This document shows, one piece after another, positions 1 through 10,825 of a stretch of 64,000 bases of DNA. The notes beneath the pieces are model-generated. The model saw only the letters and a program-made list of their open reading frames with translations, searched no databases and was not told where the DNA came from. Within the stretch, counting starts at the first letter, position 1, and each line of letters begins with the position of its first letter. Source of the stretch: Dactylorhiza incarnata (taxonomy: Eukaryota; Streptophyta; Magnoliopsida; Asparagales; Orchidaceae); assembly GCA_033032865.1 (NCBI GenBank), contig JAWHQI010000258.1, positions 2,294,001 through 2,358,000 of the forward strand, given 5' to 3'. The position numbers and the translations under genes were made by a program.

Positions 1-501
1 CGAGTGGGGGCAGCCCCCCACTCGCCCAAAACCTTAAGGGGGCGAGTGGGGGCAACCCCCACTCGCCCGTTCCCTCCCTTTGGGGGGATTTTGGCTATTC
101 GCAGTTCGATTTTGCTATTCGCAGTCCGTTTTTGGGAAAGTCTATAAATAGACCCCCATGGGCACCTTGGGAAGGGTTGTATTCTACCCCCTCCCTCGCG
201 TGTGAGTAAGCACTACCCCTCCCCTCCCTTGTCATTGAAGGTGGACGGTGAGGTGATCCTTAGTGCCCTCCAAGGTGCCCAGGCTCAGCATTGGCTTGGG
301 AGGGGAAGTTCCGAGTGAGCTTCCGGGTGTGTGGTGGGACCTCCGCGTTGCAGCTTAAGGGGTCCATTTGTGGACTCAGGTGTTCATCAAGGGCAAGGGT
401 CTCTCAGTTTTTAGTGACCGGTCAAGGGTCTTAGCTTAGGTCAAGTAAGAGTTAGCCGCATCCCCCTTTCGAACGCTGAAACTGGGTTACTGGTTTCAAC
501 A
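1..501 (+). repeat. 5' LTR of Tat element 1 (partial)
   Basis: Matches 6565-7057 nearly base for base and ends in CAACA before the PBS. A TATA box (TATAAATA) lies at 143-150. The first 70 bases are the tail of the hairpin repeat that fills the U3 of the complete 3' LTR. Confidence 0.93.
143..150 (+). promoter_or_regulatory. TATA box of 5' LTR, element 1
   Basis: TATAAATA followed by GACCCCC, at the same place in the 3' LTR copy (6698-6705) and in equivalent context in the LTRs of Tat elements 2 and 3. It is the expected pol II core promoter of the retroelement RNA. Confidence 0.7.
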
Positions 502-504
502 TTT

Positions 505-522
505 TGGTGCGGTGAGCGTGGA
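505..522 (+). other. Primer-binding site, element 1
   Basis: TGGTGCGGTGAGCGTGGA starts three bases after the LTR end. The same 18-mer follows the 5' LTR of element 2 (19098) and, on the minus strand, of element 3 (41711-41694). It begins with TGG, complementary to a tRNA CCA end. I cannot name the tRNA. Confidence 0.85.
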
Positions 523-556
523 AGCGGCTAGTTCGGATAGCTCTGAGCCGAGCCTC

Positions 557-3500
557 ATGGCTGGAAACGACGAGTTGGGGAACTCGCCTCCTCCCAGCAA
601 GTCGCGGTCGTTGATAGGGGAGGAGAAGGCAGAAGAGACAGATCAGGTGTTTGGTGATCTGACCAAGTTGGAGGTGGCAGAGGAAGTGAGCGAGAGGGAG
701 GTCATCGGGGGCAGTGGAAGGCCGGAGAAGATACGAATTAGCGGGAGGCTGAGCGGGCAGGATCAAGAGAGGATCCGAAAATGTGTCCAACAGAATGTAG
801 ACATCTTCGCATGGAGCGCTGCGGAGATGCCAGGCGTTGATGCGAATGTGGCATGTCATCGCCTCGACCTCGACCCGAACGTCCGCCCCATTCGCCAGAA
901 AAAGAGGAACGTGTCGCCCACCCTCGCTGGGCCGATCAGAGAGGAGGTGGGGAAACTGCTAGAGGCAGGCTTCGTGGAGGAAATTCAATACCCAGGGTGG
1001 GTTTCTAACGTGGTAATGGTGAAGAAGGGGGACGGGAGGTGGAGGATGTGCGTGGACTTCACTCTCTTGAACAAAGCATGTCCAAAAGACTGCTACCCGT
1101 TGCCCCAGATCGATGCGTTGGTGGACTCAGCTGTCGGTTTCCCGGTGATGAGCTTCTTGGATGCGTTCTCCGGCTATCATCAAATCTGAATGCATCCGCC
1201 CGACGTCAAGGACGTCTCGTTCATCACGGACGATGGGTGCTACTGTTACAAGATGATGTCATTCGGATTGAGGAATGCAGGAGCGACCAACCAAAGAATG
1301 ATGGACCGAGTCTTTAAGGAGCAGAAGGGGCGCAACTTAGAGGTCTATATGGATGACCTGATGGTTAAAAGCAAGAACGTGGAGTCCCACCTGGAGGATC
1401 TAATGGAGACCTTCGCTACCCTTCAGAGGTTCAAGATGAGGCTTAACCCTTCTAAATGCGTTTTCGGGGCGAGCCGTGGAAAGTTCCTGGGTCACCTACT
1501 CACCCTGGAGGGGGTCGAACCCAATCCGGACAAGGTCAAAGCCATCTTGGAGTTGAAGTCGCCGAGGAGCGCGAAGGAAATTCAGAGGCTGACTGGGAAG
1601 TTAGCAGGGCTGAGCCGGTTCCTCTCCAGAGCGGGAGAGAAGTGCTCCCCTTTCTTCAAAGCCCTGCGCCAGGGTCAAAAGTTTGAATGGACGCCAGAGT
1701 GCGAGAAGGCGTTTCAAGCGTTGAAGGAACAGCTGACGCGAGCCCCTTTGCTCCAAGGGCCGAGAGAAGGGGAAGACCTTTTTCTCTACCTAAGGGTAGG
1801 GGTCGATGCGGTGAGTTCGGTCCTGGTCCGGGAGGAGGGGAAGAAACAGCTGCCGATTTACTACGTTAGCCGAATCCTGAAGAAGGCAGAGCTCAAATAC
1901 CCTGCCCTGGAGAAGCTGGCATTCGCTCTGATCGTCTCGGCCCGAAAACTCCGCCCCTATTTCCAGGCTCATTCAATCGGGGTGGTGACCGACCATCCCC
2001 TTCGCAACGTTATGGAGGGAGTGGAGCATTCGGGCAGGTTGGCGAAGTGGTCGGTCGAGCTCAGCGAGTTTGACGTCACCTTCGTCCCTCGGTTGGCGAT
2101 GAAGGCGCAGGCGGTGGCAGACTTCCTGGCGGAGTATGGCAAGGAGGTGGAAGGGCAAGAGCCCACCAGGTTAGTAGCATGGGACCTGTTCGCAGATGGG
2201 GCATCACGAAGAAATTCCCTCGGCGGAGGGGTGATCCTGGTCAGCCCACATGGAACCAGGATCGAGCAAGCGATCCACATTCGATTCCCAGTGACCAACA
2301 ACCAGGCCGAGTATGAGGCAGTGGTGGCAGGGCTTCGTCTGGCAAGAGAGCTGGAGATCCGGGACGTGAAGGTTTTCACAGATTCAATGGTGGTGGCTTC
2401 CCAGGTTCGAGGGGAGTTCGAGGCGGAGGAACCAACCCTCCAGAGATATCTGGCGAAAGTTAGGGACCTCGTCGGGTGGTTCCACATTTTCTCCATCCAA
2501 CACATTCCAAGAGAGGAAAATGCCCGGGCGGACCAGCTAGCAAAGCACGGCCCTCGCGCAAGAGGGACGGTGACCGAGCTTTTCCGCCCATCCATCGAGG
2601 AGGGCGAACTGATGGAGATCGATCAGAAGGCCTCGTGGATAGACCCGATCCTCACCTTCCTGACCTCAGGCAAGTTCCCGGAGGGGGACCTGGATAAGAG
2701 GCGGTTCAGATACAAGTCAGCGTACTACATGATGCGGGAAGGGAGTTTGTATAGGAAGACCTTGGCCGGGCTCCTAGCAAGGTGCGTGACGGAGGATGAA
2801 GTTCCAAGGGTTTTGGAGGAAATCCACTCCGGGGAATGCGGGAGCCATTCAGGGAATCAGACCTTAGAGAAGAGGGTGCTGAGGAAGGGGTACTTCTGGC
2901 CGACCCTTCGGAAGGATGCAACGGAATTTGCAAAGAGGTGTCAGAAGTGCCAGCTCTTCGCGCCACTCCAACTTCAACCCGCACAAAGGCTCAGAACGAT
3001 CACTGCGCCTTGGCCCTTCGCCATCTGGGGGATGGACTTGGTCGGCCCGTTCCCTCAAGCTAGCGGTCAAAGGAGATTCCTGTTAGTCATGATTGACTAT
3101 TTCTCCAAATGGGTGGAAGTTAAGGCCTTGGCAAAGACGACCTCGCAGGTGGTAAGGAATTTCATCTGGGGGAAAATAATTTGCAGGCACGGGCTCCCCC
3201 TCGCCATAGTGACAGACAACAGACCGCAGTTCGCTAGCGATGAACTCATTAACTTATGCGGTCAAGTGGGCATCGACCTCCGTTTTGCCTCGGTTCATCA
3301 CCCTCGAAGCAATGGACAGGTAGAAGCCGCGAACAAAGTCATAGTCAACTTGTTGAAAAAGAAGGTGGAAAACCTGAAGGGGAACTGGGTGGAGCAACTT
3401 CCCTCGGTCTTATGGGCCTTGAGAACAACGCCCAATACGGCAACGGGGGAAACGCCATTCAAACTCTCTCATGGGTCGGAAGCCGTGCTCCCAGTAGAAT

Positions 3501-3889
3501 TCGAGGTCAGATCCCCCCGGGTCGTAGCCGCCGAGGAGGGAGACGAAGACTGGAGACTTGACAATGAAGAGGAGCAACGGCTCTCGTTGGACATAGTCGA
3601 GGAGCTCCGAGACCTTGCCACGGTTCGACAAGAGGAGGTGAAGCGCCGGAAGGCAAGGTACTTCGATAAGAACATCAGAATCAAGCAATTCGCCCCAGGG
3701 GACCTAGTCCTCAAAAAGGTCGACGCCGCGGGAAGGTCGGAAAACGTAGGAAAGCTCCAGCCCAATTGGGAGGGGCCCTATGTAATCTTGGAGGCCTTGA
3801 AGTCCGGGGGGTATCGCCTTCAAAATATTGAGGGGATCCCCCTTGGTAATACTTAAAGTGGCGATGATCTTAAGCGTTTTTATCCTTAA
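557..3889 (+). pseudogene. pol of Tat element 1 (RT, RNase H, second RNase H, integrase) without gag or protease
   Basis: Reading frame of about 1,110 codons from the first ATG after the PBS (557). About 50 codons of low-complexity sequence run straight into the reverse transcriptase, so gag, zinc knuckle and protease are deleted. YMDD lies at 1346-1357. A gypsy RNase H is followed near 2190 by a second one (FADGAS, then NNQAEYEA), the Tat mark. The integrase has an HHCC finger (HSGECGSHSG to CQKCQ) and DD35E residues at 3035, 3215 and 3323. Breaks against element 2: a TGA at 1187-1189 where element 2 has Arg, explained by a CGA-to-TGA change, and a TAA at 3854-3856 in place of Trp, 11 codons before the normal end. 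GATNQR replaces GATYQR in RT and DNRPQF replaces DNGPQF in the integrase. Confidence 0.92.
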
Positions 3890-4024
3890 TAAATATGCTG
3901 ATTTTCTCTTTAACCGGACCTCTTACTCCAGTTTATGATAGTTCCTGTAGCCAACATGAGTATAGGTCGGTAGGACTCGAAGAAGAAGAGTCGCGTCGCG
4001 AAAGCATCAAGCTCCCCCAGATAA
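3890..4024 (+). other. 3' untranslated spacer, element 1
   Basis: Sequence between the pol end and the tandem repeats. No ORF, RNA gene or motif recognised. Confidence 0.5.
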
Positions 4025-4760
4025 GGTTGACCCCCTATGAGGGCGCTGAGTTCCTCTGTCTCCAGGCAAGCTGAGCCCCTAGGACGCGGGTGGACACTTC
4101 CGCCTCCCATTGAATTGGGGGGGCGTTAGGTCCCCCTGTCTCCAGGAAAGCAAGGCACCTAGGACGCGGAGGGGTACTCCCGCCTCCAGCTGATCTAGGA
4201 GGGCGCTGAGTTCCTCTGTCTCCAGGCAAGCTGAGCCCCTAGGACGCGGGTGGACATTTCCGCCTCCCATTGAATTGGGAGGGCGCTAGGTCCCCCTGTC
4301 TCCAGGAAAGCAAGGCGCCTAGGACGCGGAGGGGTACTCCCGCCTCCAGCTGATCTAGGAGGGCGTTGAGTTCCTCTGTCTCCAGGCAAGCTGAGCCCCT
4401 AGGACGCGGGTGGACACTTCCGCCTCCCATTGAATTGGGGGGGGCGTTAGGTCCCCCTGTCTCCAGGAAAGCAAGACGGCTAGGACGCGGAGGGGTACTC
4501 CCGCCTCCAGCTGATCTAGGAGGGCGCTGAGTTCCTCTGTCTCCAGGCAAGCTGAGCCCCTAGGACGCGGGTGGACACTTCCTCCCCCCCCCCCCCCCCC
4601 CATTGAATTGGGAGGGCATTAGGTTCCCCTGTCTCCAGGAAAGCAAGGCACCTAGGACGCGGATGGGTACTCCCGCCTCCAACTGATTCGGGAAGGCATT
4701 GGTTCCCCCCGCCTCCAGGTGAGCGAAGCACCTAGGACGCGGGGGGGTGTTCGGCCTCAA
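4025..4760 (+). repeat. 161-bp tandem repeat, about 4.5 copies, in 3' spacer of element 1
   Basis: The phrase GTTCCTCTGTCTCCAGG recurs near 4050, 4211, 4372 and 4533, giving a 161-bp period. Each unit has two related halves of about 80 bp, both holding CTAGGACGCGG. A homopolymer of about 18 C interrupts it near 4583-4601. Short frames read from the minus strand here are products of the repeat, not genes. Confidence 0.9.
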
Positions 4761-5104
4761 ATATCTAAGATCCTTGACTAGGGATCATTCGTCGGGCTCA
4801 GTCATGCCGGCAGGCGGTGGGGCTGGTCGGACCGACTAGTCACTCGACAATCGGTTCAACAAGGCATCGAATCCCTAAACAGCAAGAAAAAAGAAGAACA
4901 AGCTAAGAGATTCATTAGAACAATAGCTGGTTCGGTTAGCGACATATATTGCATAAACCGTTACTTCACCCTTACTGATATATGCAGGATAAAAAGAAAA
5001 ATACATGCAAGGGGTACATGGTTCCTATAAGAAACAGCAAGAGAGGAGGGGCCCCGGACAACCATAACATTCAGGGGGAATAACCACCGCCGCAAAAAGA
5101 CAAG
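4761..5104 (+). other. Spacer, element 1
   Basis: No coding or structural feature recognised. It lies between the tandem repeat and the antisense remnant. Confidence 0.4.
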
Positions 5105-5600
5105 TCAAGGTCGCTCGGGAGAAGGGAGGAACTCGTACAGGACGTCGTCGGCAAAGACCCCCCTCCAGCTGTCCCGGAGAGCACCCGCCCCATGAAGGCG
5201 GTTCACCAGGGTTTGGGCCGTTGACGTCACGATCTTCCTCCGAGCACTCTCTGCTTCAGTCGGGCAAGGTGGGGAGGACGTCGATGACTTCATAGGTCCA
5301 CCTTTCTCTCCCTGTCTCCTTTAGCTGTCTTCGAGCCTCAGCAAGCTGAGCCCTTAAGTCGTGCACCTCCTTGTCTGACTCCTCGCACCGTCTCCTAAGT
5401 GAGTCGGCAGCCCCGGGTTCCTGCAGGTCGGCAAAACAGCAGGGTTAGAACCCGTGCAGGTAGAGGGGTTGAGAAAAGAAAAGCCACCAACATAAACGCG
5501 AACCAAAGCTCCAAGCTCCGTTGGGTCGGTTTGACCCTTCTCGAAAAGAGCCTTAAAGTGGGCCCTGAAGTCTCGGGGTGGATCCATCCTGTTCAAGTAG
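5105..5600 (-). pseudogene. Remnant of the Tat antisense ORF in element 1
   Basis: On the minus strand 5590-5460 reads as an exon-like piece (DPPRDFRAHFKALFEKG). After an intron-like gap, 5400-5280 gives a charged heptad-rich stretch (LRRRCEESDKEVHDLRAQLA), a likely coiled coil, ending at a stop. The place, strand and coiled-coil character match the antisense gene of element 2, which is intact. No N-terminal Transposase_28-like domain is left. The Tat lineage is known for antisense extra ORFs between integrase and 3' LTR; assigning this piece to one is inference from position and composition. Confidence 0.5.
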
Positions 5601-5756
5601 GGAGAGTAGGGGGAGCTCTCAGGGATGGTGCTCTCCTCACCTCCCCCTCAGGGTTTTTATAACAGTAGAGCGGGGCCCTCCAAAGATTCTCCCAAGAACT
5701 CTACCTACTCGTCAAATAGGTGGGTTGGACAATCTTTCCGAGCTTGAGACAAGCTC

Positions 5757-5770
5757 GAAAAGAGCGGGGA
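5757..5770 (+). other. Polypurine tract, element 1
   Basis: GAAAAGAGCGGGGA three bases before the LTR start. The core AAGAGCGGGGA is identical in elements 2 (30384-30395) and 3 (36850-36839, minus strand). Confidence 0.85.
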
Positions 5771-5773
5771 TTG

Positions 5774-7057
5774 TGTACAACCCCCATATTTGCCGAGTTG
5801 ATTTGGTTAACCCAGACTCAGCAGAATTGCGGCGGGTCCGAAGGAGATGGAAGGAGCAATGGATCAAGCGGGTCGAGCACCCACCCTCCTTGGGTGAGTG
5901 GGGGGGACATCCCCCACTCACCCGGCCCTTTGAGCGAGTGGGAAGAATCCCACTCGGCGAGTGGGGGCGGCTCCCCACTCGCCCAAGCCCTTAAGGGGGC
6001 GAGTGGGGGCAGCCCCCCACTCGCCCAAACCTCTTAAGGGGGGCAAGTGGGGGCAGCCCCCCACTCGCCCAAATCCTTAAGGGGGCGAGTGGGGGCAGCC
6101 CCCCACTCGCCCAAGACCCTTAAGGGGGCGAGTGGGGGCAGCCCCTCACTCGCCCAAGCCTCTTAAGGGGGCGAGTGGGGGCAGCCCCCCACTCGCCCAA
6201 GACCCTTAAGGGGGCGAGTGGGGGCAGCCCCCCACTCGCCCAAGCCTCTTAAGGGGGCGAGTGGGGGCAGCCCCCCACTCGCCCAAGACCCTTAAGGGGG
6301 CGAGTGGGGGGCTACCCCAACTCGCCCAAGCCTCTTAAGAGGGCGAGTGGAGGCAGCCCCCCACTCGCCCAAATTCTTAAGGGGGCGAGTGGGGGCAGCC
6401 CCCCACTCGCCCAAACTCTTAAGGGGGCGAGTGGGGGCAGCCCCCCACTCGCCCAAACCCTTAAGGGGGCGAGTGGGGGCAGCCCCCCACTCGCCCAAAC
6501 CCTTAAGGGGGCGAGTGGGGACAGCCCCCCATTCGCCCAAGCCTCTTAAGGGGGCGAGTGGGGGCATCCCCCTACTCGCCCAAACCCTTAAGGGGGCGAG
6601 TGGGGGCAACCCCCACTCGCCCGTTCCCTCCCTTTGGGGGGATTTTGGCTATTCGCAGTCCGATTTTGGCTATTCGCAGTCCGTTTTTGGGAAAGTCTAT
6701 AAATAGACCCCCATGGGCACCTTGGGAAGGGTTGGTCTCTACCCCCTCCCTCGCGTGTGAGCAAGCACTACCCCTCCCCTCCCCTTGTCATTGAAGGTGG
6801 ACGGTGAGGTGATCCTTAGTGCCCTCCAAGGTGCCCAGGCTCAGCATTGGCTTGGGAGGGGAAGTTCCGAGTGAGCTTTCGGGTGTGTGGTGGGACCTCT
6901 GCGCTGCAGCTTAAGGGGTCCATTTGTGGACTCAGGTGTTCATCAAGGGCAAGGGTCTCTCAGTTCTTAGTGACCGGTCAAGGGTCTTAACTTAGGTCAA
7001 GTAAGAGTTAGCCGCATCCCCCTTTCGAACGCTGAAACCGGGTTACTGGTTTCAACA
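5774..7057 (+). repeat. 3' LTR of Tat element 1
   Basis: 1,284 bp from TGTACAACCC to CAACA. It is more than twice the length of the element 2 LTR because U3 holds the hairpin repeat at 5930-6625. TATA box at 6698-6705. The first bases match the LTR starts of elements 2 and 3. Confidence 0.93.
5930..6625 (+). repeat. Tandem GC-rich hairpin repeat in LTR U3 (about 16 units of ~41 bp)
   Basis: Each unit is CGAGTGGGGGC then AGCCCCCCACTCG plus a linker CCAAAcccTTAAGGGGG. It is therefore a near-perfect inverted repeat with a minimal loop, and the linker adds TTAA with flanking C and G runs. Units differ by a few bases. Tandem identical hairpins upstream of the TATA box are unusual for a promoter region. 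Confidence 0.92.
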
Positions 7058-7579
7058 ATGAGTATAACTGTTCATTGTCAAAACGATATCGTCTTGGTTA
7101 GTGTATTACCAAGACGATATTTGGAGCTTGAGTTGTTTCTTCTAATCAAGACGATATAATACTTTAGCTGAGAGTCTACGAGATGATATCGTCTTGAAGC
7201 TTAAGGTCATCAAGCCGATATCGATACCTCCACATGACGATATTGGACTCTTCAAGACGATATGACTTAGACAATTTTTGTTCATCCTTAATTCAGATCT
7301 TTTGCTCAAACCCACTTGCTAGACCTTTCTTCATGATGTTAATAAGTGAGTGACAAGTCTAATGTAGTCTAGATCATAGGTCGACATGGTGTTTTGCACA
7401 ATGAGGGATTACGTTAACAAAACTATGTCTGATGACACTAAGTCTGGCCCTATGCTAGGCTTGCACTATCTAATACCCTGAAAATAACATTCTAAACATA
7501 GGCATCAAATACAAAGTGTATTTACCCTTGACTTAAGGACTTCTTCAAATCGGGAACATTGTAGGCAAGGTTTCCAACA
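7058..7579 (-). repeat. 3' LTR (partial) of the Sirevirus remnant
   Basis: On the minus strand it starts TGTTGGAAACC right after the PPT and continues into the element 1 insertion site. The distal part carries at least six versions of AAGACGATAT or its complement between 7080 and 7265, some as the palindrome CGATATCG. Confidence 0.7.
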
Positions 7580-7580
7580 A

Positions 7581-7590
7581 TCTCCCCCTA
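7581..7590 (-). other. Polypurine tract of the Sirevirus remnant
   Basis: TAGGGGGAGA on the minus strand, directly before the LTR start. It is typical of copia elements. Confidence 0.7.
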
Positions 7591-7926
7591 TTTGAAAAAG
7601 TCAGAACCTCAATCAAAGATAAATTACACATAACAGATATTATGATAATAACACAGAGAATTGAGATGACATTCAAAATATCATATATAGAAGTATGTCA
7701 AATGTTCAACAGATTAATAAAAAATTACATTTGCCTTCAGCCCATCTAAAACTTAAGAACTCTTCTTCTTTTCGTCAGCTTTCTCCTTCTGCTTTTGTCT
7801 ATCAAAGAAACTGAATGACTTGGGAATGTATTTGTTAGGGATAGGGGAAGCATTCCTTGGCAATGTTCACTCCCTCTACTGTTTCATGTATATCCTCCTC
7901 TGGGCTTCAGTCTTTATATGTTTAGT
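7591..7926. other. 3' untranslated stretch of the Sirevirus remnant
   Basis: Lies between the PPT and the env-like stop. No feature recognised. Confidence 0.4.
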
Positions 7927-9950
7927 TCATTCATCAGTGGAGTAGCATATGTCTGTGTCTTTGTCAATGCTTCCAAAGTCATTCCATATTTGTAGTATTA
8001 TGTGTCTTGACTTTGGACTCCACATTTCAAAACAAAGATCATCTGCTCTAGCTTCTTCTCTTCTTCTCTTGGCGGGCAGTTCTTCCTCCGATAGCCTTTG
8101 CCTCTTTTGCAGACTTGATTCAGCTTCAAACTGTGTATTTCCAGAAGTATGATAAGGACTGTAAGACCTTGGAGGCTCAAACACTATGGGATTGAGTCCC
8201 AGGGAGTGATGGAGTTCATTCACTATCCAAAGAGCTTGATCACTTCCAATCTTCTCCCCCTTTCTGACTTCTTCAATAATGCTTCTCTGAATGTCCTTTG
8301 TAGATTCTTCCAACTTCTTAGATAAAGTTTCATTTGTGAACTCTTGAGTGTTCACACATCTGTTCATGATGACTTTCTGACTGTCGGCAATTCTCATTAT
8401 GATCCAGTCAATTGCACTTTCTAAGTCTTCCACTGATTTTTGATTAAATTCCAGGGTGGAATCCATCCTGGTACCTAATGATTGAAGGGCATTCATGTTA
8501 CAGTCCACAGTTGTTCCTGCTTTGGTGAACTAGCCAGTGATCTGAGCATTGACATGGTCAATCTCGGTCTTCATCTCTTTCATCTGAACAGATATGTCTT
8601 CCTTGATGTCCTTCACTACTTTGTCAACATATGATTGATAGTGTATCCTTTCTTCTGTCAGCAAGGCTTTTATCTGAGTAATCATAGAGCCTGAAGCTTC
8701 TTCTTGAGACTGTTGAGCAGATGTACATGGAACATCTTGCTCTTTCAACCATCTTTGCAGATCTTGATACATGTCAGACATAGCATCATCATCAAAAAGA
8801 GTGTCAGGGGAGTCCTATCTTTGAATAGCAACTCTTAGGTCCTTCTTTCTCAAGAATAACATCATCCACAACTGTCTTAGAATTTTGCAGGTCCTCTTGG
8901 ACAGCCAACCCAGTGAGGGTTGCTTCCTCAACCGCTAGAGCAGGGAGCTCACCTTGAATCTCCCCCTCAACTGGAGCACCTCCTTAAGCAACATCTTCTC
9001 TATCATCAACTGCTACAGTAGGAACAACTTCATCAGTAACCATGAGCGCACCCAATGGTTCTGGTATGAAACTTTGAACAGAGGTCAGACCAGTCTCCCT
9101 CTTAGTGTGTGCAGGGGTAGGACTGTCAACATGTTCCTCTTCTTCAGAAGAGCTTTCTTCAGCCACAGCAACTTTCTTCCTTTTCACTGAACTGATTTCC
9201 TTGGATTTATTTGGAGCCTTAGAGAATGCTTTCTCCCACCTTTTCAGAGTTCTTATGTCCATTTTCTTTATGCAGTGGATGAGAGTGTCTAACTTTTTGT
9301 TCAGTTTATTTGGCAGACTAGTCAGCAAATATAAAGACAGAATCCTTCCAAAATTTGGGGCACTGAAACTTTCCCGAATTTTGTCAAACAGGATCTAAGC
9401 CCAGTTAGTTCTCTTACTCAGGATGACCCTTGTCATAATCTCAAACATTTCTCTTGATATTCTATCATGAGAACCTGGCTTACAGATTAGGACCTTCCCA
9501 ATGACATATGCAAGAAGTTTTCCTTTGGAGTTGAAGTTGGCCCTTTTCAGTGATCCATAGCACTCTGCATCATGTCCACACCACTTCAGACCTACGAAAT
9601 AATCTTCATTGGAAATATCGTCTTCCTCATCATCCTCTTCAAATGTTGGTAGATGGAGTGCTCTCGTCAACCCTTGAACTGTCACTCTCAACAAGGTATC
9701 GCCAACCCTTGTTTTGATGGCTTTCCAGAGGAGCTCATTTGGGGATTGGAATAGAACTCCACCAATTATCTATGCATAATAACAGTAGGTTCAGATAATA
9801 CGTACTCCAAACTGGCGGCAGTCAATAATCCAATAAATGATTTTATCTCGTCATCTGCTCTGTTGAATTCTCCTCTGACTAATTCGTATCCAATATTGCA
9901 AGAATCTTCTCCTTTTTTTTGGCGTCATGGCAAGAAAAAATGGATAAATG
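7927..9950 (-). pseudogene. Env-like / plant transposon-protein ORF of the Sirevirus remnant
   Basis: Decayed ORF downstream of pol. The N-terminal part (9950-9395) reads GYELVRGEFNRADDEIKSF, then ANFNSKGKLLAYVIGKV and SREMFEIMTRVILSKR, the pattern of the 'putative plant transposon protein' domain. The middle (9328-8984) has a basic segment, an acidic Ser/Glu run and Pro/Thr-rich sequence. The C-terminal third (8781-7927) is heptad-rich, a probable coiled coil, followed by the basic KRRREEARAD. Breaks: a TAG near 9771, a TAG at 9397-9395, a frame change between 8984 and 8781, and a stop near 8530. I see no clear membrane segment, so 'env-like' here is positional. It has no demonstrated function. 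Confidence 0.6.
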
Positions 9951-10356
9951 AAGGTCGGTGACGTCGCAAGTTGTCGAGCGGGACAAACTTTTCGTTTTGA
10001 CGGCTTAGGGCAAATGAAGTTGTAAGCTAGTTCTAAGCATTTAACCTATTTATATATTCTATTTTAGGAATGTTAATAGGCGCGTACCTGGGTGCGTATA
10101 CTTAGAAATTGATCCACAATTCAACGGATGTGATGAGAGATCAAATATATGTTATTATTTGAGTGTCGAAGGTTCACCACGACGTTACAGTTGTTGTGTA
10201 GATTTGACAACCCATCGACAAGACCTCTATGTCGTTTTGAATGCTCGACGATAGAGATGATACTTGAGATTTTCCTGCATTTTCACATTGTCTTCCTGCA
10301 AGAACATTGGTAGCATCCACATGCACAATATTTGAAGACAAGTGAGCATTAATATA
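9951..10356. other. Spacer between pol and env-like ORF
   Basis: Nothing coding is recognised. Such a spacer is normal in Sireviruses. Confidence 0.35.
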
Positions 10357-10532
10357 TTAATCTAGATTTAGCATACCAAGCTTAAATTTAAGGAAATTGA
10401 ATTTGGCTTCATCAAAGGGTTTTGTAAAGATATATGTCACTCGTCTGTCAGTGGGGACATATTCAAGACAGACATCTTCCTTTTCAACATGCTCCCTGAT
10501 GAAGTGGTACCTGATTTCAATATGTTATGTAG
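10357..10532 (-). pseudogene. Copia RNase H C-terminus fragment
   Basis: The minus strand reads HIEIRYHFIREHVEKED, then LEYVPTDRRV, YIFTKPFDEA and FLKFKLGMLNLD with a stop at 10359-10357. This is the conserved end of copia pol. The residue before HIEIRY, normally Lys, is TAA. The rest of pol is missing beyond about 10532. Confidence 0.8.
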
Positions 10533-10825
10533 GGTTGAGCATATTATTCGAAACTCAAAACTCGCTCGAAAAGACATTTGGCACCTTCTCTATGGTTTTC
10601 ATCATTAATGCTTGATTGCGTCCATCGTCACTTAGCCAAATCAGGTGCGGTAATCAAATTCAAAAGAATCTTTGATCCATGCCTTAATGATCTCCTCATC
10701 GAACTTTCTTCCTCATGCTCGAAACGTCTAGCAATATCGAGGTTGGTAATCAAATTCAAAAGAATCTTTGATGCATGCATCTGACATCACCCTTTGACTA
10801 GCGATATGACTACTCAAATGGTTAA
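10533..10825. other. Unassigned stretch with a short internal duplication
   Basis: About 30 bases beginning GGTAATCAAATTCAAAAG occur twice, near 10650 and 10744. It is probably the decayed 5' gag region of the copia that follows, but no protein similarity can be read. Confidence 0.35.

Larger units (their letters stand above)
1..7057 (+). mobile_element. Ty3/gypsy Tat-lineage element 1, left end outside window
   Basis: LTR retrotransposon in plus orientation: partial 5' LTR (1-501), PBS (505-522), pol frame (557-3889), 3' spacer with tandem repeats, PPT (5757-5770) and complete 3' LTR (5774-7057). Tat assignment rests on two consecutive RNase H domains before the integrase. Gag and protease are missing between the PBS and pol, so the element could move only with help. 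By eye the shared LTR part differs at about 11 positions in some 430 bases, so it is older than element 2. It is inserted in a Sirevirus LTR; the right flank begins ATGAG, but the matching left TSD lies outside the window. Confidence 0.93.
7058..10532 (-). mobile_element. Sirevirus-type Ty1/copia remnant
   Basis: Read on the minus strand from high to low coordinate: an RNase H C-terminus (10532-10357), a gap, an env-like ORF (9950-7927), a polypurine tract (7590-7581) and an LTR (7579-7058). An ORF between pol and the 3' LTR in a copia element is typical of Sireviruses. The 5' half is absent, truncated near 10532, and Tat element 1 interrupts the LTR. Confidence 0.75.

Noticed and set aside
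4025..4760. Several minus-strand frames of 60-100 codons
   Set aside because: Products of the 161-bp repeat. All share the same repeated residues.
7927..9950. Reading the env-like ORF as a true envelope gene
   Set aside because: No membrane anchor or signal peptide is visible. The residues fit the plant transposon-protein domain and a coiled coil better.
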